Part shown: piece by piece, positions 1-9,012 of the stretch
Numbering within the stretch: the first letter of the stretch is position 1
How the letters are laid out: every line of letters begins with the position of its first letter
Assembly (NCBI GenBank): GCA_002339725.1
Contig: DDKN01000080.1
Coordinates: forward strand, 1,259-57,016
Direction of reading: 5' to 3'
Origin: Thiobacillus sp. UBA2597
GTDB taxonomy: Bacteria; Pseudomonadota; Gammaproteobacteria; Burkholderiales; Thiobacillaceae
DNA: 55,758 nucleotides
Notes under the pieces: generated by a model
Told to the model about the DNA's origin: nothing
The model's input: the letters and a program-made list of their open reading frames with translations, nothing else
Databases searched by the model: none
Made by a program: the position numbers and the translations under genes

Positions 1-194
1 CCGAACATCGGCAGCTTCCACATGTACCAATAATTCACACGCGCGGTGGTGCCCTTCTCGGTGTGCTCCACAGCAGGGTTCCAACCCTGGCTGATGCAGT
101 AGGCGATCTGACGCCGCACCTGCTCCGGGGTCATCTGGGGCAGGTAGGAGAAGGTCTCGAACTTCTTCGTAGACTTGTAAGCTTGAACGGCCAT
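1..194 (-). CDS. cbbS: RuBisCO small subunit, form I (3' part outside window)
   Basis: Small subunit of ribulose-1,5-bisphosphate carboxylase/oxygenase, which caps the L8 core of the L8S8 enzyme of the Calvin cycle. The visible part is the N-terminal 64 codons, starting at the ATG at 192-194 behind an AAAGGA ribosome site (203-208). Residues such as FETFSYLPQMT, QVRRQIAYCISQGWNPAVEH and NYWYMWKLPMFG are typical of bacterial CbbS. It lies 80 bp downstream of cbbL on the same strand, so the two are surely one transcript. The gene runs off the left edge, so nothing can be said about its C-terminus or about genes further downstream. Confidence 0.96.
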   Translation of the reverse strand, partial: MAVQAYKSTKKFETFSYLPQMTPEQVRRQIAYCISQGWNPAVEHTEKGTTARVNYWYMWKLPMF

Positions 195-274
195 GTCTAA
201 TTCCTTTCAGTTGGTAGGCCGGCTGGTCGGCGCGGCGCTGGCGCACCGCACTCCGAGCCTTGCCGATGTCCCGG

Positions 275-1696
275 TTACTTGTTCGCGATGTCCAGCTTGT
301 CGACGGTGTCGAACTCGAACTTGATCTCTTTCCAGGTTTCCATGGCGATCTTCAGTTCGGGCGAATGCTGGGCAGCGGCGGTCAGGATCTCCTTGCCTTC
401 CTTCTCCAGCTGACGGCCTTCGTTGCGGGCCTGGACGCAGGCTTCCAGCGCGACGCGGTTGGCCGCGGCACCGGCCGCGTTGCCCCAGGGGTGACCCAGG
501 GTGCCGCCACCGAACTGCAGCACGGAATCGTCGCCGAAGATGGTGACCAGCGCCGGCATGTGCCAGACGTGGATGCCACCGGAGGCCACGGCGAAGGCAC
601 CGGGCATGGAGCCCCAGTCCTGATCGAAGAAGATACCGCGCGAGCGGTCTTCCGGCACATAGGATTCACGCAGCAGGTCGATCCAGCCCAGGGTGGAGGC
701 ACGGTCGCCTTCCAGCTTGCCCACCACGGTGCCGGTGTGCAGGTGGTCACCGCCGGACAGGCGCAGGATCTTGGTCAGCACGCGGAAGTGGATGCCATGG
801 TGCGGGTTGCGGTCGATCACGGCGTGCATGGCGCGGTGGATGTGCAGCAGCATGCCGTTCTCGCGGCACCAGTTGGCCAGGCCGGTGTTGGCACAGAAAC
901 CGCCGGTGATGTAGTCGTGCATGATGATGGGCGCGCCGATTTCCTTGGCGTACTCGGCCCGCTTGTACATCTCTTCCGGGGTCGGGGCGGTCACGTTCAG
1001 GTAGTGGCCCTTGCGCTCACCGGTTTCGGCTTCGGCCTTCAGGATGGCTTCCATCACGAAGTCGAAGCGCTGACGCCAGCGCATGAAGGGCTGGCTGTTG
1101 ACGTTCTCGTCGTCCTTGGTGAAGTCGAGACCGCCGCGCAGGCACTCGTACACGGCGCGACCGTAGTTCTTGGCGGACAGACCCAGCTTGGGCTTGATGG
1201 TGCAGCCCAGCAGGGGACGGCCATACTTGTTCAGCACATCGCGTTCGACCTGGATGCCGAGGGGCGGACCGCCGCAGGTCTTGACATAGGCCAGCGGGAA
1301 GCGCACGTCTTCCAGACGCAGGGCGCGCACCGCCTTGAAGCCGAACACGTTGCCGACCAGGGAGGTGAACACGTTCACCACGGAACCCTCTTCGAACAGG
1401 TCGATCGGGTAGGCGATGAAGGCGTAGAAGCAGGTGTCGTCGCCCGGCACGTCCTCGATGCGGTAGGCGCGGCCCTTGTAGTAGTCGAGATCGGTCAGCA
1501 GGTCGGTCCAGACGGTGGTCCAGGTACCGGTGGAAGACTCGGCGGCCACGGCGGCAGCGGCTTCTTCGCGATCCACGCCAGGCTGCGGAGTGATCTTGAA
1601 GCAGGCCAGGAGATCGGTATCCAGCGGTGTGTATTCGGGCATCCAGTAGGTCTGGCGGTATTCCTTCACGCCAGCGCTGTAAGTTTTCACTGCCAT
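275..1696 (-). CDS. cbbL: RuBisCO large subunit, form IA
   Basis: Catalytic subunit of RuBisCO, fixing CO2 onto ribulose-1,5-bisphosphate. The 473-residue length fits form I enzymes. The active-site lysine is K168 in TIKPKLGLS, and the metal/carbamate motif GLDFTKDDEN has K194 with D196 and E197. The N-terminus MAVKTYSAGVKEYRQTYW is the form IA type found in sulfur and iron oxidisers and Proteobacteria close to cyanobacterial enzymes; the exact subform is my recollection of the family, not a tree. An AAGGAG ribosome site lies at 1704-1709. cbbS follows, and cbbR is divergent upstream, the usual arrangement for CbbR control. Confidence 0.98.
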   Translation of the reverse strand: MAVKTYSAGVKEYRQTYWMPEYTPLDTDLLACFKITPQPGVDREEAAAAVAAESSTGTWTTVWTDLLTDLDYYKGRAYRIEDVPGDDTCFYAFIAYPIDLFEEGSVVNVFTSLVGNVFGFKAVRALRLEDVRFPLAYVKTCGGPPLGIQVERDVLNKYGRPLLGCTIKPKLGLSAKNYGRAVYECLRGGLDFTKDDENVNSQPFMRWRQRFDFVMEAILKAEAETGERKGHYLNVTAPTPEEMYKRAEYAKEIGAPIIMHDYITGGFCANTGLANWCRENGMLLHIHRAMHAVIDRNPHHGIHFRVLTKILRLSGGDHLHTGTVVGKLEGDRASTLGWIDLLRESYVPEDRSRGIFFDQDWGSMPGAFAVASGGIHVWHMPALVTIFGDDSVLQFGGGTLGHPWGNAAGAAANRVALEACVQARNEGRQLEKEGKEILTAAAQHSPELKIAMETWKEIKFEFDTVDKLDIANK

Positions 1697-1886
1697 TTGT
1701 TCACTCCTTCATGCATGAGGATTGTGGTTAAACCCCTCGACGGGATATATCGATTGCGAGGTCCGCGAATGATGCGCAAATGAAATCATTTATAACAGTC
1801 ACGATTTTCTATTGTTGTGATAGATTAACGTCTATTCTCACCGACCCCTCCGCGCCCAATAACCCTGCCTACTGAATTGTCGAACC
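1697..1886. promoter_or_regulatory. cbbL/cbbR divergent control region
   Basis: This 190-bp gap between cbbL and divergent cbbR contains an AT-rich island (about 1781-1836) that stands out against GC-rich surroundings. CbbR-type LysR regulators normally bind in such a gap and control both genes. I looked for the TNA-N7-TNA half-site pairs described for CbbR and could not place an exact pair, so the operator is inferred from position and composition only. Confidence 0.5.
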
Positions 1887-2795
1887 ATGCGTCATACCAC
1901 ATTCCGACAACTGGAGATCTTCGAGGCGATTGCCCGGCTGGGCAGTTTCACCCGGGCGGCCGAGGAACTGCACCTGACCCAGCCAACCGTCTCCATGCAG
2001 ATGAAGAAGCTGACCGACGCGGTCAACGCCCCCCTGTGCGAACAGGTCGGCAAGAAGATCTATCTGACCGAAGCCGGCAAGTCGCTGGCCCAGGCGACCC
2101 GCGAAGTCTTCGACATCCTCGACCGCTTCGAGATGTCGGTCGCCGAACAGCAGGGACTGAAGCGGGGCCGCCTGCGTCTGATGGCCATCACCACGGCCTC
2201 CTATTTCGCCCCGCGCCTGCTGGCGGAGTTTGCCCGGCTGCATCCGGGGATCGAGGTCATCCTGTCAGTGACCAACCGCGAGCGGGCGCTGGCCAGCATC
2301 GCCGAGAACCTGGAAGACCTGTATTTCCTCGGGCAGCCGCCGGACAACATCGACGTCGTGGCCCAACCCTTCATGGAAAACCCCTTGTTGGTGGTGGCGC
2401 CGCCGGACCATCCCCTGGCCCAGAAAAAGCGCATTCCCCTGGCGCGCCTGGCCCAGGAGCCCTGGCTCATGCGCGAGCCGGGTTCCGGCACGCGCAAGGC
2501 GGTCGAGCGCCTGTTCGCCGAACACGGGCTCTCGCCCCAGGTGCGCATGGAATTGGGTGCCAACGAGGCGATCAAGCAGGCCATCCTGGCCGGCCTCGGC
2601 ATTTCGGTGCTCTCGCGCCACTCCCTGGCTTTGCATGCGCCGGGGCAATTCGCCATCCTGGATGCCGAGGGCTTTCCCATCCGGCGTCAGTGGTATGCGG
2701 TGTATCCGGCCGGGCGCCAGCTTTCCGTCGTGACCCGCACCTTTCTCGACTTTCTGCTCGCCTACGGCAAGAGCCATGACACCGCCTCAGCTTGA
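1887..2795 (+). CDS. cbbR: LysR-type regulator of the RuBisCO operon
   Basis: Transcription factor expected to activate the divergent cbbLS genes in response to metabolic state. The 302-residue protein opens with the LysR winged helix-turn-helix: TFRQLEIFEAIARLGSFTRA, then AAEELHLTQPTVSMQMKKL. A periplasmic-binding-protein-like effector domain fills residues about 90-300. The identification as CbbR rests on divergence from cbbL and on the LYFLGQPPDNIDV segment common in CbbR proteins. Its last 20 bases overlap the next gene, so rsmB is probably translated from the same message. The start at 1887 places the HTH at the usual distance from the N-terminus. Confidence 0.92.
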   Translation: MRHTTFRQLEIFEAIARLGSFTRAAEELHLTQPTVSMQMKKLTDAVNAPLCEQVGKKIYLTEAGKSLAQATREVFDILDRFEMSVAEQQGLKRGRLRLMAITTASYFAPRLLAEFARLHPGIEVILSVTNRERALASIAENLEDLYFLGQPPDNIDVVAQPFMENPLLVVAPPDHPLAQKKRIPLARLAQEPWLMREPGSGTRKAVERLFAEHGLSPQVRMELGANEAIKQAILAGLGISVLSRHSLALHAPGQFAILDAEGFPIRRQWYAVYPAGRQLSVVTRTFLDFLLAYGKSHDTASA

Positions 2796-4023
2796 CGCCG
2801 CCCGCAGTGCCCTGGCATTGGTGCTGCCCATGCGTCATCCGGCCGATGCGGCGCTCGCCCGCTTCTTCCGCGACCACCCCAAGCTCGGCAGTCGCGACCG
2901 CGCCTTTGTGGCCGAGGCGGTCTACGGCGTGCTGCGCCATCTGCGCAGCCTGGAGGCGCTCTGTGGCGGCCGCGACGGCCGGCGCCTGCTGCTGGCCTGG
3001 CTGGCCCGCCAGGGCGGCCACAACCTGCGCGAGTTCGAGCCGCTGGTGCGCGAAGATGAGTTCAAGTGGTTGAAACAGGTCAAGGCGGCACGCCTGGACG
3101 ATCAGCCCGCCGCCGTGCAACTCGATCTGCCGGACTGGCTGTATCAGCGCCTTGAGGCCACCTATGGCGCGCGTCTGCCGGAACTGATGCACGCCCTGAA
3201 CCGTCCCGCCCCGCTCGACCTGCGGGTAAACCCGCTCAAGACCGAACGCGCGAGCGTGCTCGCCCGGTTGCAGGCCGATGGCCTCATGGCCGAGGCCACG
3301 CCCTGGTCGCCCCTGGGCATCCGGCTGAAGGACAAGCCGTCACTGCATAAACACGCCCTGTTCCTGGATGGTCAGATCGAGGTGCAGGACGAAGGCAGCC
3401 AGTTGCTCGGCCTGTTGTTGGGGCCCCGGCGCGGCGAGATGGTGTGCGATTTCTGCGCCGGCGCCGGCGGCAAGACCATGCTGCTGGGGGCGCTCATGCG
3501 CTCGACCGGCCGGCTCTATGCCTTCGATGTCTCGGAAAAGCGGCTGAACAACCTCAAGCCGCGGCTGAAACGGTCGGGCCTGTCCAACGTGCAGCCGCAG
3601 CTGATCGCGGGCGAACGCGACAGCAAGGTCAAGCGCCTGGCCGGCAAGTTCGACCGCGTGCTGGTCGATGCCCCCTGTTCCGGCACCGGCACCCTGCGCC
3701 GCAACCCGGACCTGAAATGGCGCCAGACCGAGGCAGGCCTGGCCGAGCTGAATGCCAAGCAGGCCGGCATCCTGGCCGCCGCCGCGACTCTGGTCAAGCC
3801 CGGCGGCCGCCTGGTCTACGCCACCTGCAGCCTGCTCGAGGAAGAAAACGAGGCCATCGTCCAGGCCTTTCTCGCCAGCCACCCCGGGTTCCGGCTGGTG
3901 CCGGCCGGCGCGGCCTTGTCGGCCCAGCAGATCCCGCTTGCGATGGCCGATTATCTGCGGCTCGACCCGGTCACACACGGCACCGATGCCTTCTTTGCCG
4001 CGGTCCTGGAGCGCACGGCATGA
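2776..4023 (+). CDS. RsmB/NOP-family RNA m5C methyltransferase
   Basis: AdoMet-dependent cytosine-5 RNA methyltransferase of the RsmB/NOL1/NOP2/Sun family, probably acting on 16S rRNA. The 415 residues include the AdoMet loop CAGAGGKT (about 226), the PC motif DAPCSGTGTLRRNPDLKW (about 300) and the TC motif YATCSLLEEENE (about 349); the two cysteines are the release and nucleophile residues of this family. The N-terminal part (about 1-150) is helical and resembles the RsmB N-terminal domain, but is shorter than an NusB-fused version. The start overlaps cbbR by 20 bp and the stop overlaps the next ATG (ATGA). The exact target base cannot be told from sequence. Confidence 0.9.
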   Translation: MTPPQLDAARSALALVLPMRHPADAALARFFRDHPKLGSRDRAFVAEAVYGVLRHLRSLEALCGGRDGRRLLLAWLARQGGHNLREFEPLVREDEFKWLKQVKAARLDDQPAAVQLDLPDWLYQRLEATYGARLPELMHALNRPAPLDLRVNPLKTERASVLARLQADGLMAEATPWSPLGIRLKDKPSLHKHALFLDGQIEVQDEGSQLLGLLLGPRRGEMVCDFCAGAGGKTMLLGALMRSTGRLYAFDVSEKRLNNLKPRLKRSGLSNVQPQLIAGERDSKVKRLAGKFDRVLVDAPCSGTGTLRRNPDLKWRQTEAGLAELNAKQAGILAAAATLVKPGGRLVYATCSLLEEENEAIVQAFLASHPGFRLVPAGAALSAQQIPLAMADYLRLDPVTHGTDAFFAAVLERTA

Positions 4024-4571
4024 GGCGCTGGCTTGGCCTGCTCGCCGCCGCTTGTCTCGGCCTGCCGGCCCTGGCCGGCGAGCCGCTCAGCCTGAGCGCC
4101 CAGGGCCAGATCCAGGTCGCCTTCACCCCGGGCGACGATGCCGGCGCCCTGATCGTCGGGGCGATCCGGCAGGCCAGGCGCCAGATCCTGGTGCAGGCCT
4201 TCAGCTTCACCCACGAGGCCATCGCCGAGGCCCTGATCGCGGCCAGGCGGCGCGGCGTCGATGTGCAGGTGCTGGCCGACCCCGAGCAGGCAGAAACGGT
4301 GAAAACCAGCCGGATCGACCAACTGGTCGCCGGCGGCGTGCCGGTCTATCTGGACGGCCAGCACGCCGCTGCCCACAATAAGGTGATGGTGATCGATGCC
4401 GGCCAGGCGACGGCCACGGTGATTACGGGCAGCTTCAACTTCACCCATGCCGCCCAGTACCGCAACGCCGAGAACGTGTTGCTGCTGCGCGGCAATCCCC
4501 TGCTGGCCGAAGCCTATGCCGCCAACTGGCGCCGCCACCGCACCCACTCCCTGCCCTACCGCAAGCGATGA
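4020..4571 (+). CDS. secreted phospholipase D-family (Nuc-type) hydrolase
   Basis: A 183-residue exported protein with one HKD motif: HNKVMVID near residue 119, followed by TGSFNFTHAAQYRNAEN. Single-HKD proteins of this size are typical of the Nuc endonuclease branch of the phospholipase D superfamily and act as dimers, cutting phosphodiester bonds in DNA or lipid; the substrate here is not known. The N-terminus MRRWLGLLAAACLGLPALAGE is a clear Sec signal peptide, placing it in the periplasm or outside. Its ATG overlaps the methyltransferase stop, and its own stop overlaps the MscS start, so it sits in a coupled operon. Confidence 0.88.
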   Translation: MRRWLGLLAAACLGLPALAGEPLSLSAQGQIQVAFTPGDDAGALIVGAIRQARRQILVQAFSFTHEAIAEALIAARRRGVDVQVLADPEQAETVKTSRIDQLVAGGVPVYLDGQHAAAHNKVMVIDAGQATATVITGSFNFTHAAQYRNAENVLLLRGNPLLAEAYAANWRRHRTHSLPYRKR

Positions 4572-5848
4572 TGAACGAACAAGAAGCCGAAAACCTGCTG
4601 CAACCCCTGCTGAGGGACCTGACCGATTTCGCCCTGATCGCTCAGGTCATACTTTTGCTGCTGACCTTCGCCCTCGGCCGTCTGGTCCTGCACCTTCTGC
4701 GGCGCCAGCTGTCAACCGAACTGCAGGCCAAGTGGCGCGAACACGGCACCAGCCGCGTGGCCCTGCCCGCCCTGATGTTGTTGTTCACCCTGCTCGGCCG
4801 CAGCATCCTGGCTCATTGGCAGAGCGTGCATCTGCTCAATCTGGCCGTGCCGCTCTTGCTCTCTTTCGTCATCGTGCAGGCCAGCTTCGGCCTGCTGCGC
4901 CACATCTTCCGGCCCAGCCCGGCCCTGCACGTGATCGAACGCAGCGTCTCCTGGCTGGTCTGGGGCGTGGTCGCCCTGCACATCACCGGCTATCTCGACG
5001 GCCTGATCGCCGCACTCGACGCCATCGGCTTCCCCCTGGGCAAACAGCGGCTCTCGCTTTACACCATATTGCTCGCCCTGATCTCGATCGCCATCACCCT
5101 GATGGTCGCGCTCTGGGCCGCGCGCCTGATCGAGCAGCGCTTCATCGAGGCCACCCCGCTCAACGTGAACATGAAGATCGCGCTGGCCAAGCTGACCCGC
5201 AGCCTGCTGCTGCTGGTGGCGGTGCTGATCGCCCTGCCCCTGGTCGGCATCGACATCACCGTGCTTTCGGTGTTCGGCGGCGCGCTCGGCGTGGGTCTGG
5301 GCCTGGGCCTGCAAAAAATCGCCAGCAACTATGTCTCGGGTTTCACCCTGCTGCTGGATCAGTCCATCCGCATCGGCGACATGGTCACCGTGGGCGACCG
5401 CTTCGGCCAGGTACAGCAGATCGCCACCCGCTACACCGTGATCCGGGCGCTGGACGGCACCGAGGCGATCATTCCGAACGAGGCCCTGATCACCTCGACC
5501 GTGATCAACCACACCCTGGCCAACCCGAACAACCGGGTGGCCATGCCGGTGCAGGTGGCCTACGGCACCGATCTGGAGCGGGCGCGGGCCGCCCTGCTCG
5601 GCGCCGTCGCCGGGCGGGAGCGGGTGCTGCCGGAACCTCCGCCGGCGGTTTTGCTCAAAGGCTTTGGCGAGAGCGGCATCGACCTGGAACTCGCCTTCTG
5701 GATCGCCGATCCCGAGGAAGGTCAGCTCGCATTGCGATCCGAGATCAATTGGGCGATCTGGCAGGCCTTCCAGCGCGACGGCATCGAAATCCCCTATCCG
5801 CATCGGGTGGTGGAAATCGTCAACAAACAGCCCTTGCCGCCCCTATGA
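4568..5848 (+). CDS. MscS-family mechanosensitive ion channel
   Basis: Inner-membrane channel that opens on membrane tension to release solutes during hypo-osmotic shock. The 426 residues have several N-terminal transmembrane helices, then the pore helix with the Gly/Ala pattern VFGGALGVGLGLGLQKIASN (about 237-256). The beta domain follows with SGFTLLLDQSIRIGDMV and the signature IIPNEALITSTVINH. The C-terminal alpha/beta vestibule ends near residue 420. It is longer than E. coli MscS (286 aa) because of extra N-terminal helices. ATG codons at 4568 and 4571 are both possible starts; the first overlaps the preceding stop. Confidence 0.94.
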   Translation: MMNEQEAENLLQPLLRDLTDFALIAQVILLLLTFALGRLVLHLLRRQLSTELQAKWREHGTSRVALPALMLLFTLLGRSILAHWQSVHLLNLAVPLLLSFVIVQASFGLLRHIFRPSPALHVIERSVSWLVWGVVALHITGYLDGLIAALDAIGFPLGKQRLSLYTILLALISIAITLMVALWAARLIEQRFIEATPLNVNMKIALAKLTRSLLLLVAVLIALPLVGIDITVLSVFGGALGVGLGLGLQKIASNYVSGFTLLLDQSIRIGDMVTVGDRFGQVQQIATRYTVIRALDGTEAIIPNEALITSTVINHTLANPNNRVAMPVQVAYGTDLERARAALLGAVAGRERVLPEPPPAVLLKGFGESGIDLELAFWIADPEEGQLALRSEINWAIWQAFQRDGIEIPYPHRVVEIVNKQPLPPL

Positions 5849-5889
5849 TTACAATCAACGCATCACCCCTCTGAAAGGTATCCCTCCGC

Positions 5890-7062
5890 ATGTTGAATGG
5901 CCTGATCACCCTCCCCTGGTGGGGCTACGTCGTCGTCACCCTGGCGCTGACCCATGTCACCATCGCCGCCGTCACCATCTTCCTGCATCGCTCCCAGGCG
6001 CACCGCGCCCTCGAGCTGCATCCGGCGGTGATGCATTTCTTCCGGTTCTGGCTCTGGCTGACCACCGGCATGATGACCCGTGCCTGGGTCGCCATCCACC
6101 GCAAGCATCACGCCAAATGCGAAACCGAGGAAGACCCGCACAGCCCGCAGACCCGGGGCCTGAAAAAGGTGCTGCTGGAAGGCGCCGAGCTCTACCGGGC
6201 CGAGGCGGACAATGCCGAGACCCTGGAAAAATACGGCCACGGCACGCCGGATGACTGGCTCGAACGCCATGTCTACACGCCGCACAGCACCAAGGGCATT
6301 CTGCTCCTGCTGCTGATCGACGTCCTGCTGTTCGGCCCGATCGGCCTGACCATCTGGGCGGTGCAGATGCTCTGGATCCCCTTTTTCGCCGCCGGCGTCA
6401 TCAACGGCGTCGGCCACTATTGGGGCTACCGCAATTACGCCTGCGAGGATGCCAGCACCAACATCCTGCCCTGGGGCATCCTGATCGGCGGCGAGGAGCT
6501 GCACAACAACCACCACGCCTACGGCAGCTCGGCCAAACTCTCCAGCCGCTGGTACGAGTTCGATCTGGGCTGGGCCTACATCCGGCTGCTCTCCCTGCTC
6601 GGCCTGGCCCGGGTAAAGAAGGTGGCGCCCCGCGTGCGCTGGGGTGAGATCAAGCACTTCTGCGACGGCGACCTGCTGGCGGCCATCATCACCCATCGCT
6701 ACGACGTGCTGACCCGTTATGCCCGATCGGTCAAACGGGTCTACCGCCAGGAGCTGGACAAGCTCAGCGCCTCGCTGCCCGGGATGGCGCAGACCAGCCC
6801 CCGGCGCATGCGCGCCTGGCTGCTGCGCGACCGCAACAGCCTGAAAGAGCCGGAAAAGACCCAGCTGGAAGCGCTGCTGGCCCGCAGCCAGACCCTGCAG
6901 CTCATCCATCAGATGCGGGAAGAGCTCATCGCGCTCTGGGGGCGCTCCAATGCCAGCAAGGAGCAGCTGGTGAAACAGTTGCAGGAGTGGTGCCAGCGGG
7001 CGGAACAGAGCGGGATCGAGGCGTTGCGCGATTTCTCCTTCAAGCTGCGCTGCTATGCCTGA
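5890..7062 (+). CDS. membrane fatty-acid (acyl) desaturase
   Basis: Integral-membrane di-iron desaturase that introduces a cis double bond in acyl chains, probably the delta-9 type used for membrane fluidity. The three histidine boxes are present: HRSQAHR (33-39), HRKHHA (70-75) and HNNHH (205-209), with hydrophobic helices between them. At 390 residues it is longer than many bacterial relatives because of a C-terminal helical tail (about 260-390), which is charged and rich in Arg and Gln and has no catalytic motif that I recognise. An AAAGG ribosome site lies about 10 bp before the ATG. A strong terminator follows. Confidence 0.93.
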   Translation: MLNGLITLPWWGYVVVTLALTHVTIAAVTIFLHRSQAHRALELHPAVMHFFRFWLWLTTGMMTRAWVAIHRKHHAKCETEEDPHSPQTRGLKKVLLEGAELYRAEADNAETLEKYGHGTPDDWLERHVYTPHSTKGILLLLLIDVLLFGPIGLTIWAVQMLWIPFFAAGVINGVGHYWGYRNYACEDASTNILPWGILIGGEELHNNHHAYGSSAKLSSRWYEFDLGWAYIRLLSLLGLARVKKVAPRVRWGEIKHFCDGDLLAAIITHRYDVLTRYARSVKRVYRQELDKLSASLPGMAQTSPRRMRAWLLRDRNSLKEPEKTQLEALLARSQTLQLIHQMREELIALWGRSNASKEQLVKQLQEWCQRAEQSGIEALRDFSFKLRCYA

Positions 7063-7089
7063 GCGCCCTGAGCGGGATGCGCAATGACA

Positions 7090-7116
7090 AACGGCGCCCT
7101 GGGGCGCCGTTTTATT
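7090..7116 (+). terminator. Rho-independent terminator after the desaturase
   Basis: ACGGCGCC and GGCGCCGT form an 8-bp GC-rich stem around a short CTGG loop, followed by a T-rich run (TTTTATTT). It lies 28 bp after the desaturase stop. Because the facing gene ends at 7136, it may also limit read-through from the other side. Confidence 0.85.
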
Positions 7117-7135
7117 TGCCTGTGGCCAGGGCGGT

Positions 7136-8836
7136 TCAGGCCTCCAGCTCGGCTGCCTTGTTGCGCCCCGTCTTGCGCTCGAGCAGGGACTGCGCCTCGA
7201 TGATCATCGCCAGCTTGGGATTGGCCGGGTCGCGCCGCTTCATGAACTGGATGTATTGCTCCAGCTTGTTGGCAAGATAGGGCTCCGGCCCGTGCTCCTC
7301 CATCCACTTGACGATGGCCACCGCCGCGTTGAGGGTGATCGCCAGGATGGGATGATGCTCGGCCAGACGGATGAACTCGTCGACCGCATCGCGCAGCTTG
7401 CCCGCCTTGGCGATGTTGATCGCACGCCGGTTGAGGTCTTCCACCTCTTTCAGGGCCTCGGCCTTGAGGTGCCTGAACTGGGCGCCGGCGCTGCCGCTGA
7501 GCAGGGCATCGACCCGATTGAGCATCTGGCTGTTGCCATGGAAGTCGGCATACAGGCCGCGCGCCAGCCCCGCCGCGGTCACCTCGTCCCCCACCTCCAC
7601 CGCGGCCTGCAGCATGGCGATGCGCTGTTCGTTGTCGGCCTCCAGCATGTCACCCATGGCCACCTGCATGGACTTGTAGGCCTGCTTCATGGCGTTCGCA
7701 TCCTTCTGCACGCCGGCACGGGCGAACTTGAGCATAGCCCCCGCGAAGTTGAATTCCGGCTTGCCATGATGGAAGTCCACCATCTGCCTGCTCAGATTGG
7801 CCAGTTTCTCACCGGCCTCGTTGCCGCCCTGCTTCAAAAGCAGCGTGGCGTAGGCGCAGAAATCCGCAGGCTGGACGAAGGAGGAGCCCCTGCCGTGCGT
7901 GTGCATCAACTCATAGGCCTTGCGCGCCGTCGATTCGTCGCCGGTGGCCACCGCCGCGCGCACGATTTCGCGATGACGGTGCAAGGCCTTGGGATTCTTT
8001 TCAATCAACTCGTTGAGGATCTGCTTGGTCGCCTCCAGATCGCCCTTTTTCTCGTGCACCTTGGCCAGCCAATCCTGGGCATGGAGAAAATCCGGGTTCT
8101 CCAGCGCCAGCTGTTCCAGCAATTCCTGCGCCTCGTCGTGGCGTTCGAGCATAAAATAGGCGCGCGCCGCCCCCAGCCTGGCCCAGGGCAGCCGGGGATA
8201 TTCGGCCACGATGGATTCATAGTGGGCGTGCGCCTCCTGGTAATGCCCCAGGGCCAGCAAGGCCTCGCCGATCTGGCGTTGCAGGTCGAGCTTGTAGGCC
8301 GAATCCGCCTCGATGCCCTGCTGGCAGACCGCAATGCATTCGGCATATTTGCCGGCGTCGAACAGATCCATGGCCGGTTTCAGCGCCTGCTTGCGCACCC
8401 AGGCCTTCTCCAGGCGATCGAGCAGCATCTTGGGCGAAACCGGCTTGAGCAGGTAGTCGTCGGGCGCCAGCTCGGCCGCGGAAAACACCTGCTCGTAGGT
8501 ATTCTCGCCCGTGATCATGAGCCAGATGGCCGAGGAGGGCAGGGCCTTGGTGCGCCGGATCTCCTCCAGCAGCTGCTGCCCATCGCGCGCATCGGACAGG
8601 ACGTAATCGCACAACACCACGTCGTAGACCTCGCCCCGGTTCTTGATCCGGTTGATCGCATCGCCGTAACTGGTGGCCATGTCGATCCGCTTGCCGCCCA
8701 TCTCGGCCAGGGCATTGCGCAGCCAGAGGCGCATGGTGTTGGAGTCCTCGATTACCAGGTAGCGCAGCCGATCGAACGGGCAGCCGTATCCCGCGTTCGG
8801 CGCGCCGGGCTTGAAATTGAAGGGTGAATCAGCCAT
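7136..8836 (-). CDS. response regulator receiver protein with TPR repeats
   Basis: A 566-residue protein joining an N-terminal CheY-like receiver to a long tetratricopeptide-repeat region. The receiver spans about residues 24-145, with acidic residues E30 and D31, the phospho-acceptor D77 in VVLCDYVLSD, the T of MITGEN and the K of LLKPVSP. TPR-like helical pairs fill about 150-560. No DNA-binding or enzymatic output domain is visible, so the output is probably protein-protein interaction. I chose the ATG at 8836 because AGGGTGAG precedes it at good spacing; a GTG at 8845 would overlap that site. No kinase gene is adjacent. Confidence 0.88.
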   Translation of the reverse strand: MADSPFNFKPGAPNAGYGCPFDRLRYLVIEDSNTMRLWLRNALAEMGGKRIDMATSYGDAINRIKNRGEVYDVVLCDYVLSDARDGQQLLEEIRRTKALPSSAIWLMITGENTYEQVFSAAELAPDDYLLKPVSPKMLLDRLEKAWVRKQALKPAMDLFDAGKYAECIAVCQQGIEADSAYKLDLQRQIGEALLALGHYQEAHAHYESIVAEYPRLPWARLGAARAYFMLERHDEAQELLEQLALENPDFLHAQDWLAKVHEKKGDLEATKQILNELIEKNPKALHRHREIVRAAVATGDESTARKAYELMHTHGRGSSFVQPADFCAYATLLLKQGGNEAGEKLANLSRQMVDFHHGKPEFNFAGAMLKFARAGVQKDANAMKQAYKSMQVAMGDMLEADNEQRIAMLQAAVEVGDEVTAAGLARGLYADFHGNSQMLNRVDALLSGSAGAQFRHLKAEALKEVEDLNRRAINIAKAGKLRDAVDEFIRLAEHHPILAITLNAAVAIVKWMEEHGPEPYLANKLEQYIQFMKRRDPANPKLAMIIEAQSLLERKTGRNKAAELEA

Positions 8837-8938
8837 CGATCTCACCCTGGATCGAAGAGACCGGATCGCCGCCCGGGCATCGGGCGAACCGGAGAGAAAG
8901 AAGGGGGATGCTGCGCGCTGCCAGTTTGTTCATCGCCG

Positions 8939-8991
8939 CTCATGCGTTGTTTAGCGCATGATAGCGGGTCCGGGGGCGTTGTACAGCCCCC
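8939..8991. other. two hairpins downstream of rpmG
   Basis: A stem TCATGCG/CGCATGA with an 8-nt loop lies at about 8940-8961, and a GGGGGC/GCCCCC stem at 8972-8991. They lie just past the 3' end of the rpmBG transcript (minus strand) and could end or stabilise it, but neither has a convincing T-run. Confidence 0.4.
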
Positions 8992-9012
8992 GCGACAAGG
9001 TGTTGAGGCAGG

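Noticed and set aside
260..1783. Plus-strand frame over cbbL
   Set aside because: Antisense shadow of a fully conserved RuBisCO gene.
1781..1836. Exact CbbR operator (TNA-N7-TNA pairs)
   Set aside because: Several TNA triplets occur, but none with correct spacing to a second; only a general AT-rich control region is claimed.
8940..8991. Rho-independent terminator after rpmG
   Set aside because: The stems are good, but neither is followed by a T-run on the minus strand, so they are listed only as hairpins.
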